Positions 19,301 to 25,364 of a DNA stretch of 64,000 nucleotides are shown one piece after another. The notes beneath the pieces are model-generated. The model made no database searches, was not told the origin of the DNA, and worked only from the letters and a program-made list of their open reading frames with translations. Within the stretch, counting starts at the first letter, position 1, and every line of letters begins with the position of its first letter. The stretch comes from Gayadomonas joobiniege G7 (GTDB taxonomy: Bacteria > Pseudomonadota > Gammaproteobacteria > Enterobacterales > Alteromonadaceae): the NCBI RefSeq assembly GCF_000300815.1, contig NZ_AMRX01000004.1, forward strand, positions 1-64,000. Direction: 5' to 3'. The translations under genes and the position numbers were made by a program.

Positions 19301-20405
19301 GCGCAGCGATCATAAATTTTAAACTGCCGTTCGCTGTGGCCTGATAGGTATCATGTAAACTAATTTGCACTTGATCTTCGCCGCTAAAATTTGCGGCTGG
19401 CTGATATTCAAAATCGCCATTTTTAAAGACTTTTAGCTGTCCATTGTGTGCAGTCTGATAAGTTTGTTCATTAAAGTGTACCGACTGTTGCTCTGGGTCG
19501 GTTGCATACCCTGCAAGCTGGCCTGTTAAAAGTTTATCTTCGTCACCATAAAAGGTTTCGGTTTGTAAGCTGGGAGGGTGATTGCCAATAAATAGAAGAT
19601 CTGAAAAGGCATCTTCACCGTGGCTACTGATCCCGGTTACTTTAATTTCATAATCGGCAAATTCATCGGTTAATAAAAATTGGGTCTCCGAAAGCGCTAA
19701 TTTTTGTGACCAAAGCTCACTGCCGGCTTGACGCCAATAGACGTTAAATCTCTGATAAGCATTATTAGGCGCTTGCCAATCCAACTGTATGCCTTGGCTG
19801 CGCTGGTAATTTAATTGCTCAATTTTAACCGTTTGCCAGTTAATTGAGGCAGAGGTCAACAGTGCGATTTGCTGGTTATTGATGTCAGCTTCACTCTGTA
19901 GCCATAACTCTAAAGTAATGGGTCCTTGTTTTAATCCAAAAGATAGTGGGTTGATACCGGTTATCGTTGTATTTAAGTCGTTTATCGTGCAGGGTTCACA
20001 TATTAGTATGGCAACCTCGGTTTCAGCAAAAGATAACCATAAACGCGCTGGCACAATGTCAATAAACTGGGTATTTAATTGAACGAAAAAATTTCCACTC
20101 ATCCGCTCTTCTAAGTGGTTAAGCTCGCTCGTTAATTGAGTTTGCACAAGTGATAAATCATTGGGCAGGTCAGCCATGTCTGTAGCGAGTTTGCCCGATG
20201 TTGGAGGTATTATTTGATAGGTTTGTGGTTGACCATCAACAAAAAGGGACGGTTTAGCCAACGTTGTAGGTGTTGTTTGTGATAAATCAATCTCTGTAGA
20301 CTTAAAGTCTGGGCTCGCGGTGGGAGATTGATTATCACAACTTACGAGCAAACTACTTAGCGAAAGCAGAAGCGTTAATTTTTTTAACTGTGTAACCACA
20401 CCCAT
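16386..20405 (-). CDS. Giant multidomain lipoprotein with cadherin-like repeats, TSP3 repeats and Ig-like C-terminus
   Basis: 1339 residues with a lipobox (LLVSC, Cys about 23), so predicted to be an outer-membrane or surface lipoprotein. I see, in order: an unassigned N-terminal region of about 200 residues; a fibronectin-III-like segment (FNVYWRQAG to YEIKVTGIS); about five tandem cadherin/VCBS-like domains with recurring DxDxD and DEDGSFxYTPxANYFGxDSFxY patterns; a stretch of about 300 residues with short beta-propeller-like repeats (MLYVTDDLGIRILDAF, NHLFVLEKPARLKAFNV); an Ig-like domain (VEFYQGDTFIGQDSTAPYEI); three thrombospondin type-3 calcium loops (DSDGDGVSD, DSDADGLSD, DTDNDGISD); and a terminal Ig-like domain of the SbsA/Big_5 kind. 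This suggests calcium-stabilised adhesion or a carbohydrate/protein-binding surface role, which is inference. ATG has GGTGG upstream. It is the first gene of a two-gene unit with the HDOD protein. Confidence 0.85.
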   Translation of the reverse strand: MGVVTQLKKLTLLLSLSSLLVSCDNQSPTASPDFKSTEIDLSQTTPTTLAKPSLFVDGQPQTYQIIPPTSGKLATDMADLPNDLSLVQTQLTSELNHLEERMSGNFFVQLNTQFIDIVPARLWLSFAETEVAILICEPCTINDLNTTITGINPLSFGLKQGPITLELWLQSEADINNQQIALLTSASINWQTVKIEQLNYQRSQGIQLDWQAPNNAYQRFNVYWRQAGSELWSQKLALSETQFLLTDEFADYEIKVTGISSHGEDAFSDLLFIGNHPPSLQTETFYGDEDKLLTGQLAGYATDPEQQSVHFNEQTYQTAHNGQLKVFKNGDFEYQPAANFSGEDQVQISLHDTYQATANGSLKFMIAAQNDAPIASDDQFNFDKHLNSELELTWAELLANDSDPDLEPLTISQITVLGTPDLKAELLQSSVLISADKQLATGQYQLEYQVKDPQGATDNAIITINFAQAVPELTAVNDAFSGKEDTAINGQLTENDIIDESLSYSVNLKQGPVHGALILNEDGSFQYTPSANYFGSDSFSYWLMADDLKSSATVQIDLTAVNDSPLAKPDYYTFTAITNHITSAQGVLINDLDPDGDELTVSLVNPAKLGTVTLDADGAFSFTRSYTEKGNDSFDYKITDKQGLSASTRVYLTLSAINSPPYSETTELTFYQYGNIDLSQIFKDDTDTDLQIELLDKPANGLFKLVNNTFSYYANTGFSGRDSAIFKVTDKQGASSEIKLEFVIKTSDEFNTTVKLETLLPTPANDLLHNANMLYVTDDLGIRILDAFDSFRTKAEYNSAAPMGKMILQGNHLFVLEKPARLKAFNVKQQTLNLIDEIQLQGEITDFVLSGSHLLLNNKYGGLDFVLFDDKTKRFYPIVRAFNNQVYTKLATNNRYLALYSELGIQIVGSENVTNLDQAAIYPAYGVKDMLIDENNVLHILSEFSGYQAVAIEPALAGTATNADLPLGFNFKVIYEDYSLQGEKIYAQTGQLVIVSANQPQQLIFKPASDLANTQTLDISKQTKGKISAISLDADQLYLLSSDSLLMAQYQVLIPLPSNASDLANVQLTDPVNFSVTQNSPFNVRISYQAQVSSQKPTHVEFYQGDTFIGQDSTAPYEIIAYPLADQALTAELVSVDGEKHIINFSANALDDSDGDGVSDLYEISQLQSSTSSTDSDADGLSDREEAILFTDATLADTDNDGISDLDEYQAGTAPRHGDTMAPSIISSWPENGQQKVCVQNNIQFSFNEEIDRRYLSNKEFYLITQKSDKQRVRLEIESYGKSIYFYPQTVLMDDANYRLEVTNIYDLQGNLAPPVQIQFTTASDCSSSNPITLVEETK

Positions 20406-20536
20406 TATTCCACCACATCTACGGTTGTTATTTAGTTCTGTTAATTGGCTTTAGTATAAACTGAGTTTATTAATAAGTTTAATTTAAAAACCATTTTTGC
20501 TGTGGAAATTGCCTATCTAACACCCATAAGGTAAAC

Positions 20537-20594
20537 TGCAGCCCCTTCATATTCACTGCTGTGCGCCTCATTTAACGCTTATTTCGGGGCTGCA
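20537..20594 (+). promoter_or_regulatory. Long-range inverted repeat upstream of GDT1 transporter gene
   Basis: A perfect 9-bp inverted repeat (TGCAGCCCC at 20537-20545 and GGGGCTGCA at 20586-20594) enclosing 40 bases, 33 bp before the transporter start. It could close a structured 5' leader. It does not show the conserved loops of the yybP-ykoY manganese riboswitch, so I make no riboswitch claim. A TATAAT lies just downstream at 20608-20613, but it is so close to the start codon that it may be coincidental. Confidence 0.35.
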
Positions 20595-20626
20595 AGCACA
20601 TTTATTGTATAATTTGTAGGATACTT

Positions 20627-21184
20627 GTGGACACCTTCTTAACTTCAACATTAAGTGTAGCGGTTGCCGAAATTGGCGACAAAACCCAGCTTCTGACGCT
20701 TTTTTTAGTCGCCCGTTATCACCGGCCGCTTGCAATAATTGCTGGTATTACAGTGGCCACTTTGTTTAACCACGGCCTGTCTGCTTGGTTGGGTGACTCT
20801 ATTATTGATTTTATTCCGCAAGCTTGGGTATCTTTGATTTTAGCGATTAGCTTTATTTTGCTTGGACTATGGCTGCTAATTCCGGACAAAGAGGAAAGTG
20901 AAGACTCCAACTGGTTTAAATATAATGCTTTTATAGCCAGTTGTGGGCTCTTTTTCATTGCTGAAATTGGCGATAAAACCCAGCTTGCCACCGTATTGTT
21001 GGCCGCAAAATACCAAGATTTATGGTTAGTTACTGCTGGCACTACGTTAGGCATGTTAGTGGCAAACGTTCCAGTAGCCTATACCGGGCAGTGGTTGTTG
21101 CAAAAAATCAATATGCAATGGGTGCATTTTTTTGCCAGTGCTATTTTTATCATTACCGGCATTGCCACATTAGTTTTTAGTTGA
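20627..21184 (+). CDS. GDT1/TMEM165 (UPF0016) family cation transporter
   Basis: Inner-membrane protein of 185 residues with two homologous halves. Each carries the family signature E-x-G-D-K-T (AEIGDKTQLLTLFLVARY near residue 15 and AEIGDKTQLATVLLAAKY near 112), the proposed cation site. About six transmembrane segments fit. Family members export Mn2+ or exchange Ca2+/Mn2+ for protons; the ion here is inferred. The start is GTG at 20627 with AGGA about six bases upstream. The next gene begins 12 bp after the stop and its ribosome site overlaps this stop codon. Confidence 0.88.
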   Translation: MDTFLTSTLSVAVAEIGDKTQLLTLFLVARYHRPLAIIAGITVATLFNHGLSAWLGDSIIDFIPQAWVSLILAISFILLGLWLLIPDKEESEDSNWFKYNAFIASCGLFFIAEIGDKTQLATVLLAAKYQDLWLVTAGTTLGMLVANVPVAYTGQWLLQKINMQWVHFFASAIFIITGIATLVFS

Positions 21185-21195
21185 GGCATTTGACG

Positions 21196-22308
21196 ATGCG
21201 AACCGTATTATTTGGGCTAATTGTATCGCTTTTTTTAGGGCTGAAAAACTCTGCGTGGGCATACCAGCTTGGAAAAATGACAGCGTTTAAAGGCTCTGAA
21301 CTCTGTCAGCTGGCCGACAATACCAATGAGTATCTCGCGCTGGGTGTTGAATTTGATCAAAAAGCCATTCATGGTGGTAGCCTCAACAGCCGGCAATTTT
21401 CGTTAGATCAGGTTAAAAAGACACTGGAATTTATTTGTCACACCTATCGACAAGATGTGCGGGCCAAACGCCAAAGTCGTTTGCATGACGCTGCTTTCAT
21501 TGAGCAGAATTTTGAACTGGTTCCATGGTACCCTGAGCTTGAGCGTGCGCGTCAAATTGCTGCTAAAACCGATAATCAAGGGCGCAAAAGCCTGCTCAAT
21601 CGTATTCCCGAAAACAAAATATTATTGACTAAATATTATGCCAAAAAGATAACGGGAAAAGCTCAGCCAGTCGAGCCATATGTACATGCTTTATATAGTT
21701 TGCCGTATGACGAAGTAGGCTTGACTGAAGATCAGGCACAGATACAAAAAAACAAACTAACAAGGTTTAAATATAGCCGCCAGCAAGTCATGCGCGGAGT
21801 GATAGATACACAAAAGCTTGCTCCGCCGCTAATTTATGTTACCGAAGCAGCTTTGCATGACATCTTGTTGCAAGGGACAGCGGTCGTGAAGCAAGGTGAC
21901 AGCACCCGTTATTTTAATGTCGATAGAAATAACGGTATAGATTATGATTATGCCGCTGAAAAGGACCAGCAAGCAAGATATTGGTATTTTCGTGAAGTAC
22001 CGGGTGTGATGGGGTACGGGAAAACAGCGAAGCGCAAAATTCAAATCTATCCACAAGTGACAGTTGCTGGAGATGTCCAGCAACTTGGACTGGGTAAATT
22101 AATTGCGCTAACTTACAAACAAGATCAACAAACAGTTACTCGCTTAACACTATTAGCAGATGAGGGCGGCGCGTTTAAAAATAACCTGTTTCAATTAGAT
22201 CTTATGGTCGGTTTTTATCAAGGTTGGCGTGACTACCACGCCGCGAATCAGCATTTGCCTGATTTTGTGCAAGCACATATTTTATTGCTGAAAGACAGTG
22301 ATGAATAG
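21196..22308 (+). CDS. MltA-like protein with 3D domain, secreted (degenerate lytic transglycosylase A)
   Basis: About 370 residues with a signal peptide (TVLFGLIVSLFLGLKNSAWA) but no lipobox, whereas E. coli MltA is a lipoprotein. The middle matches MltA: LTKYYAKKITGKAQPVEPYVHALYSLP corresponds to the TGYYEP...YPLYGLP region, and APPLIYVTEAALHDILLQGTAVV to the WVDDPVDAFFLQIQGSG region. The C-terminus is a 3D domain, where the usual ALDTGGAI(K)G...DLF appears as ADEGGAFKNN...QLDL, keeping the candidate catalytic Asp but changing its neighbours. Whether it still cleaves peptidoglycan is uncertain. ATG at 21196 is chosen because TGAGG sits nine bases before it; a TTG at 21181 has none. It overlaps the methyltransferase gene by eight bases. 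Confidence 0.68.
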   Translation: MRTVLFGLIVSLFLGLKNSAWAYQLGKMTAFKGSELCQLADNTNEYLALGVEFDQKAIHGGSLNSRQFSLDQVKKTLEFICHTYRQDVRAKRQSRLHDAAFIEQNFELVPWYPELERARQIAAKTDNQGRKSLLNRIPENKILLTKYYAKKITGKAQPVEPYVHALYSLPYDEVGLTEDQAQIQKNKLTRFKYSRQQVMRGVIDTQKLAPPLIYVTEAALHDILLQGTAVVKQGDSTRYFNVDRNNGIDYDYAAEKDQQARYWYFREVPGVMGYGKTAKRKIQIYPQVTVAGDVQQLGLGKLIALTYKQDQQTVTRLTLLADEGGAFKNNLFQLDLMVGFYQGWRDYHAANQHLPDFVQAHILLLKDSDE

Positions 22309-23482
22309 CCAGAATATACAGCCAGCGGTCCGCTCGTTAAGTGAGATATTGAAGCGCCATCAGAGTTGCTGGAATTTTGTGCCGTTTGCCCAACGTCAAA
22401 TACCTTGGGGTAATAAAAAAATTGATGAAATTGTCGCTCAGTTCAGCACGGAAGCAGATAGTATTGTGCAACAAGGTTTGTTAAATGCTGTATTCACAGA
22501 TTTAAAATCTTGGTTAGATGCATATCAGGCGAGTTTAGAATCAGTGCTGCACTCACCGTCAAATATATTACCTGAAATACCTTTTTGGTTAAAAAATGGC
22601 ATCCATGGCCGTAAAATCGAGCAGATAAAAGCACTTTCTAGTCAACTGCAAGGGTCTGACAAGATCATTGAGTGGTGTTCAGGTAAAGGCCATCTTGGTC
22701 GTATTTTGGCCTACCAGCATAATATTTCAGTGACAAGTTTAGAATGGCAAGCTCATTTATGTCAGCAGGGCGAAGCACTGGCACAAAAATATCAACTTGC
22801 ACAGAAATTCTATCATACGGATGTTCTGCAAGATGATTTAAGTTTTTTAAATAGCAAATATCCACTGGTGGCCTTGCATGCCTGCGGTGATTTGCATTTA
22901 AAATTACTGCGTCAGGTTCAACTTTTAAAATCACCACAAGTTTATCTTGCCCCCTGCTGTTATCATTTAATCAATGATGAGCTTTACACTGGAGTGTCTG
23001 AGTTTGTTAAAAGCAAGGGGTTAGCTGTAACTAAAGCCAAGTTAAAGTTGGCAGTGCAGGCACAGGTGACGAGTGGAGAGCGCATTAAACGATTACGCAA
23101 AACCGAAGTCGTCTGGCGGTTGGCCTATCAGGCGCTTCGGGAAGCAATCACGGGTGATGACAGCTACAAATCTTTGCCGTCTGTGCAAAAAAGTTATTTT
23201 AGCGGAGCGTTTAAAGACTTTGCACTATGGGGTTTAGCTCATCAGGGGCTCTCTTATGATCGGCCAATCCAAGAGTCATTGTGGTTGCAAAAAGGTTTAG
23301 AACGGCATAAGTTTATTCAAATGTTAGAACGTGTGCGGCATGTTTTTCAACGGCCGCTTGAATATTGGTTGGTATTGGATAGAGCATTGTTTTTAGTGGA
23401 GCAAGGTTATCAGGTTCAGGTGAACGCTTTTTGTGATTACGCCATCACCCCAAGAAACCTATTTATTCGTGCCTCACTTTAG
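22301..23482 (+). CDS. METTL25-type SAM-dependent methyltransferase
   Basis: 393 residues. A Rossmann methyltransferase core begins near residue 125 with EWCSGKGHLGRILA (the glycine-rich SAM loop); SVTSLEW is the acidic end of strand 2; then VALHACGDLHLKLL and YLAPCCYHLI. The HACGDL and PCCYH pair is characteristic of the Methyltransf_32 group that includes eukaryotic METTL25. The substrate is unknown; an RNA or protein target is possible. ATG at 22301 is preferred over the GTG directly before it. The gene overlaps the end of the MltA-like gene (ATGAATAG) and is followed 15 bp later by the oxygenase gene. Confidence 0.78.
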   Translation: MNSQNIQPAVRSLSEILKRHQSCWNFVPFAQRQIPWGNKKIDEIVAQFSTEADSIVQQGLLNAVFTDLKSWLDAYQASLESVLHSPSNILPEIPFWLKNGIHGRKIEQIKALSSQLQGSDKIIEWCSGKGHLGRILAYQHNISVTSLEWQAHLCQQGEALAQKYQLAQKFYHTDVLQDDLSFLNSKYPLVALHACGDLHLKLLRQVQLLKSPQVYLAPCCYHLINDELYTGVSEFVKSKGLAVTKAKLKLAVQAQVTSGERIKRLRKTEVVWRLAYQALREAITGDDSYKSLPSVQKSYFSGAFKDFALWGLAHQGLSYDRPIQESLWLQKGLERHKFIQMLERVRHVFQRPLEYWLVLDRALFLVEQGYQVQVNAFCDYAITPRNLFIRASL

Positions 23483-23497
23483 TTAAGGAAACCTTGC

Positions 23498-24292
23498 ATG
23501 AAACAAGTGTTACCGCCAGATTGGTTGAACTGGTTACAAGAGAATCTCCAGCGTGGTTGCGCGCTCGCTGAGCTAATTGATATTTTGAGGAAAAATCAAT
23601 TTTCTGAGATCGCAATAAAACAGGCTTTAGTCTCAGCAAAAGGCCAAAAAAAACCCACAATCACCCTTCACAAACAGTTGCAAGCGGTTTCAAATGTTTT
23701 AGATGCAAGTTTAGCCGAGCGGCTTTCCGCACAAAATCTTCAGTTATATTGTCAGGACCAGTTTTTAGCGAAAAATGATTGTGCGCATTTAATTGAGCTC
23801 ATCAAACGCAATTCGCACCCCTCCCAATTGGCTTCGGAAACCTCTGACACTGCTTTTAGGACGAGTCGAACCTGTGATTTGGGCATTTTAGACGATGCCG
23901 TAGTCGCTAAGGTAGATCAAAAAATCAGTCGCTTTTTAGGTCTACCAACAGGTTATGGAGAGGTCATGCAAGGGCAACATTATCGGGTAGGCGAGGAGTT
24001 TAAAGCTCATACCGATTATTTTGATGCAGACGAACTGATTTATCATGGCGGCCAAATGGGTCAGCGTACTTTCACTGTGATGATTTATTTAAATGATGTC
24101 ATCGACGGTGGTGAAACTTATTTTGTCCATTCAAAACTTGCGCTAAAACCTGTGCAAGGACGGGCGCTCATCTGGAATAATTTAACCCTGGATGGGGCTC
24201 TCAATGGTGCCAGTCTGCACCAAGGAAAACCCGTGCTTTGTGGCGAAAAATTTATTATTACAAAGTGGTTTAGAACTCGAACAAGTGCCTAG
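23498..24292 (+). CDS. Prolyl 4-hydroxylase-like Fe(II)/2-oxoglutarate dioxygenase
   Basis: 264 residues. The C-terminal 180 residues form a double-stranded beta-helix oxygenase of the P4H type: iron ligands H171 and D173 (HTDYFD), distal iron ligand H241 (ASLHQGKPV) and 2-oxoglutarate-binding K251. GQRTFTVMIYLNDVIDGGETYF and the RTSRTCDL segment are the standard P4H framework, very like animal and plant prolyl hydroxylases. The first 80 residues are an extra helical region (ENLQRGCALAELIDILRKNQF) of unknown role. There is no signal peptide, so the target is cytoplasmic. Placement straight after a methyltransferase hints at a shared target such as ribosome or translation-factor modification, which is inference. 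Confidence 0.85.
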   Translation: MKQVLPPDWLNWLQENLQRGCALAELIDILRKNQFSEIAIKQALVSAKGQKKPTITLHKQLQAVSNVLDASLAERLSAQNLQLYCQDQFLAKNDCAHLIELIKRNSHPSQLASETSDTAFRTSRTCDLGILDDAVVAKVDQKISRFLGLPTGYGEVMQGQHYRVGEEFKAHTDYFDADELIYHGGQMGQRTFTVMIYLNDVIDGGETYFVHSKLALKPVQGRALIWNNLTLDGALNGASLHQGKPVLCGEKFIITKWFRTRTSA

Positions 24293-24296
24293 ATTT

Positions 24297-24320
24297 GGCC
24301 GTTTAGACGTCTAGACGTAA
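24297..24320 (+). promoter_or_regulatory. MetJ operator (tandem met boxes)
   Basis: Consecutive 8-bp units matching the met box AGACGTCT: 24305-24312 is a perfect AGACGTCT, 24313-24320 is AGACGTAA (6 of 8), and the preceding 24297-24304 is GGCCGTTT (5 of 8). MetJ with S-adenosylmethionine binds such tandem arrays. The array ends five bases upstream of the metA -35 box, so bound repressor would block RNA polymerase. Confidence 0.82.
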
Positions 24321-24325
24321 AGCAA

Positions 24326-24354
24326 TTGACAAAAGCAGCCGATCGCGAGACAAT
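24326..24354 (+). promoter_or_regulatory. metA promoter
   Basis: A perfect -35 TTGACA at 24326-24331, a 17-bp spacer and a -10 GACAAT (4 of 6) at 24349-24354, giving a transcription start near 24361 and a leader of about 28 bases before metA. It lies directly beside the met boxes. Confidence 0.7.
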
Positions 24355-24388
24355 TTGCGCCCTTTATCAGTGTTTTGGAGCCATTGTA

Positions 24389-25315
24389 ATGCCTATCAAA
24401 ATTCCCGATCTGTTGCCTGCTATCAAAGTTTTGAATCAGGAAAACATCTTTGTGATGTCTGACAGTCGAGCGATGAGTCAGGATATCCGACCATTAGAAT
24501 TGGCAATTTTAAACCTGATGCCGAATAAAATCGAAACCGAAATACAGTTGATGAGGTTGTTAGCGAATACACCGTTGCAAGTTAACATCGACTTATTACG
24601 GATAGATATGCATGTGTCTAAAAACACCCCGTCATCGCATATGAACACTTTTTATCACTTATTTGATGATGTTAAAAACAAAAAAAATTACGACGGTTTG
24701 ATCGTGACTGGCGCGCCTTTAGGTCTGATTGATTATCATCAAGTTAAGTATTGGGATAAAATGTGCGAAATTATGGATTGGGCAAAAAAGCATGTGCAAT
24801 CAACCGTCTATCTTTGTTGGGCTGCACACGCTGCTTTATATCACCAATACGGTTTGCAGCGTGGTATTCGTGAAAAAAAACTGTCAGGTATCTACAAACA
24901 TAAAACTCTCGATTTGTTAGAACCGCTAACGCAAGGATTTGATGACTATTTTTACATGCCTCACTCGCGTTATGCCGAAGTGCCGTTAGACGCTATGCTG
25001 GCACATCCAGAACTTAATGTGCTGGCAACATGTGAAGAGGGCGGAGCCTTTTTATTGGCGAGTAAAGATAGGCGTAGTGTATTTATTACCGGACATGCGG
25101 AATATAATGCGGATACACTGGCTGAAGAATATTGGCGGGATAGTAAAAAAGGTTTAAATCCTGCACTACCCGAAAACTATTTTCCACAAGATGATCCGGA
25201 ACAGACACCGATCAACCTATGGCGTAGCCATGGCAATCTTTTGTATTGCAATTGGTTAAATCATTATGTTTATCAGGCGACGCCGTTTGATTTGGCAAAA
25301 TTATCAGATGCCTAA
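24389..25315 (+). CDS. metA: Homoserine O-succinyltransferase MetA
   Basis: First committed step of methionine synthesis: acylates homoserine. 308 residues from ATG at 24389, which has GGAG eight bases upstream and begins MPIKIPD like E. coli MPIRVPD; longer in-frame starts lie inside the promoter. Nucleophile C143 (YLCWAAHA); the His/Glu pair is in ITGHAEYN. G112 (GAPLG) is the glycine that favours succinyl-CoA; acetyl-using enzymes have Glu here, so the succinyl call is by established rule. Repressed by MetJ through the upstream boxes, and 49 bp before metH with no terminator between. Confidence 0.95.
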   Translation: MPIKIPDLLPAIKVLNQENIFVMSDSRAMSQDIRPLELAILNLMPNKIETEIQLMRLLANTPLQVNIDLLRIDMHVSKNTPSSHMNTFYHLFDDVKNKKNYDGLIVTGAPLGLIDYHQVKYWDKMCEIMDWAKKHVQSTVYLCWAAHAALYHQYGLQRGIREKKLSGIYKHKTLDLLEPLTQGFDDYFYMPHSRYAEVPLDAMLAHPELNVLATCEEGGAFLLASKDRRSVFITGHAEYNADTLAEEYWRDSKKGLNPALPENYFPQDDPEQTPINLWRSHGNLLYCNWLNHYVYQATPFDLAKLSDA

Positions 25316-25364
25316 ACGGACCCTTGGTTTAGGTGTGCAACAAAATTTTTAAGAAGGTTTATGA

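Noticed and set aside
16386-20405. Reading the giant lipoprotein as an RTX-type secreted toxin because of calcium-loop repeats
   Set aside because: The repeats are thrombospondin type-3 (DxDxDGxxD) and cadherin-like, not GGxGxD nonapeptides, and the protein has a lipobox with a normal Sec signal.
20521-20626. yybP-ykoY manganese riboswitch before the GDT1 transporter gene
   Set aside because: The gene type and a paired leader suggested it, but the conserved loop sequences of that riboswitch are not visible; kept only as an unassigned inverted repeat.
25316-25364. Cobalamin riboswitch before metH
   Set aside because: The gap is only 49 bp, too short for a B12 riboswitch, and contains no matching conserved core.
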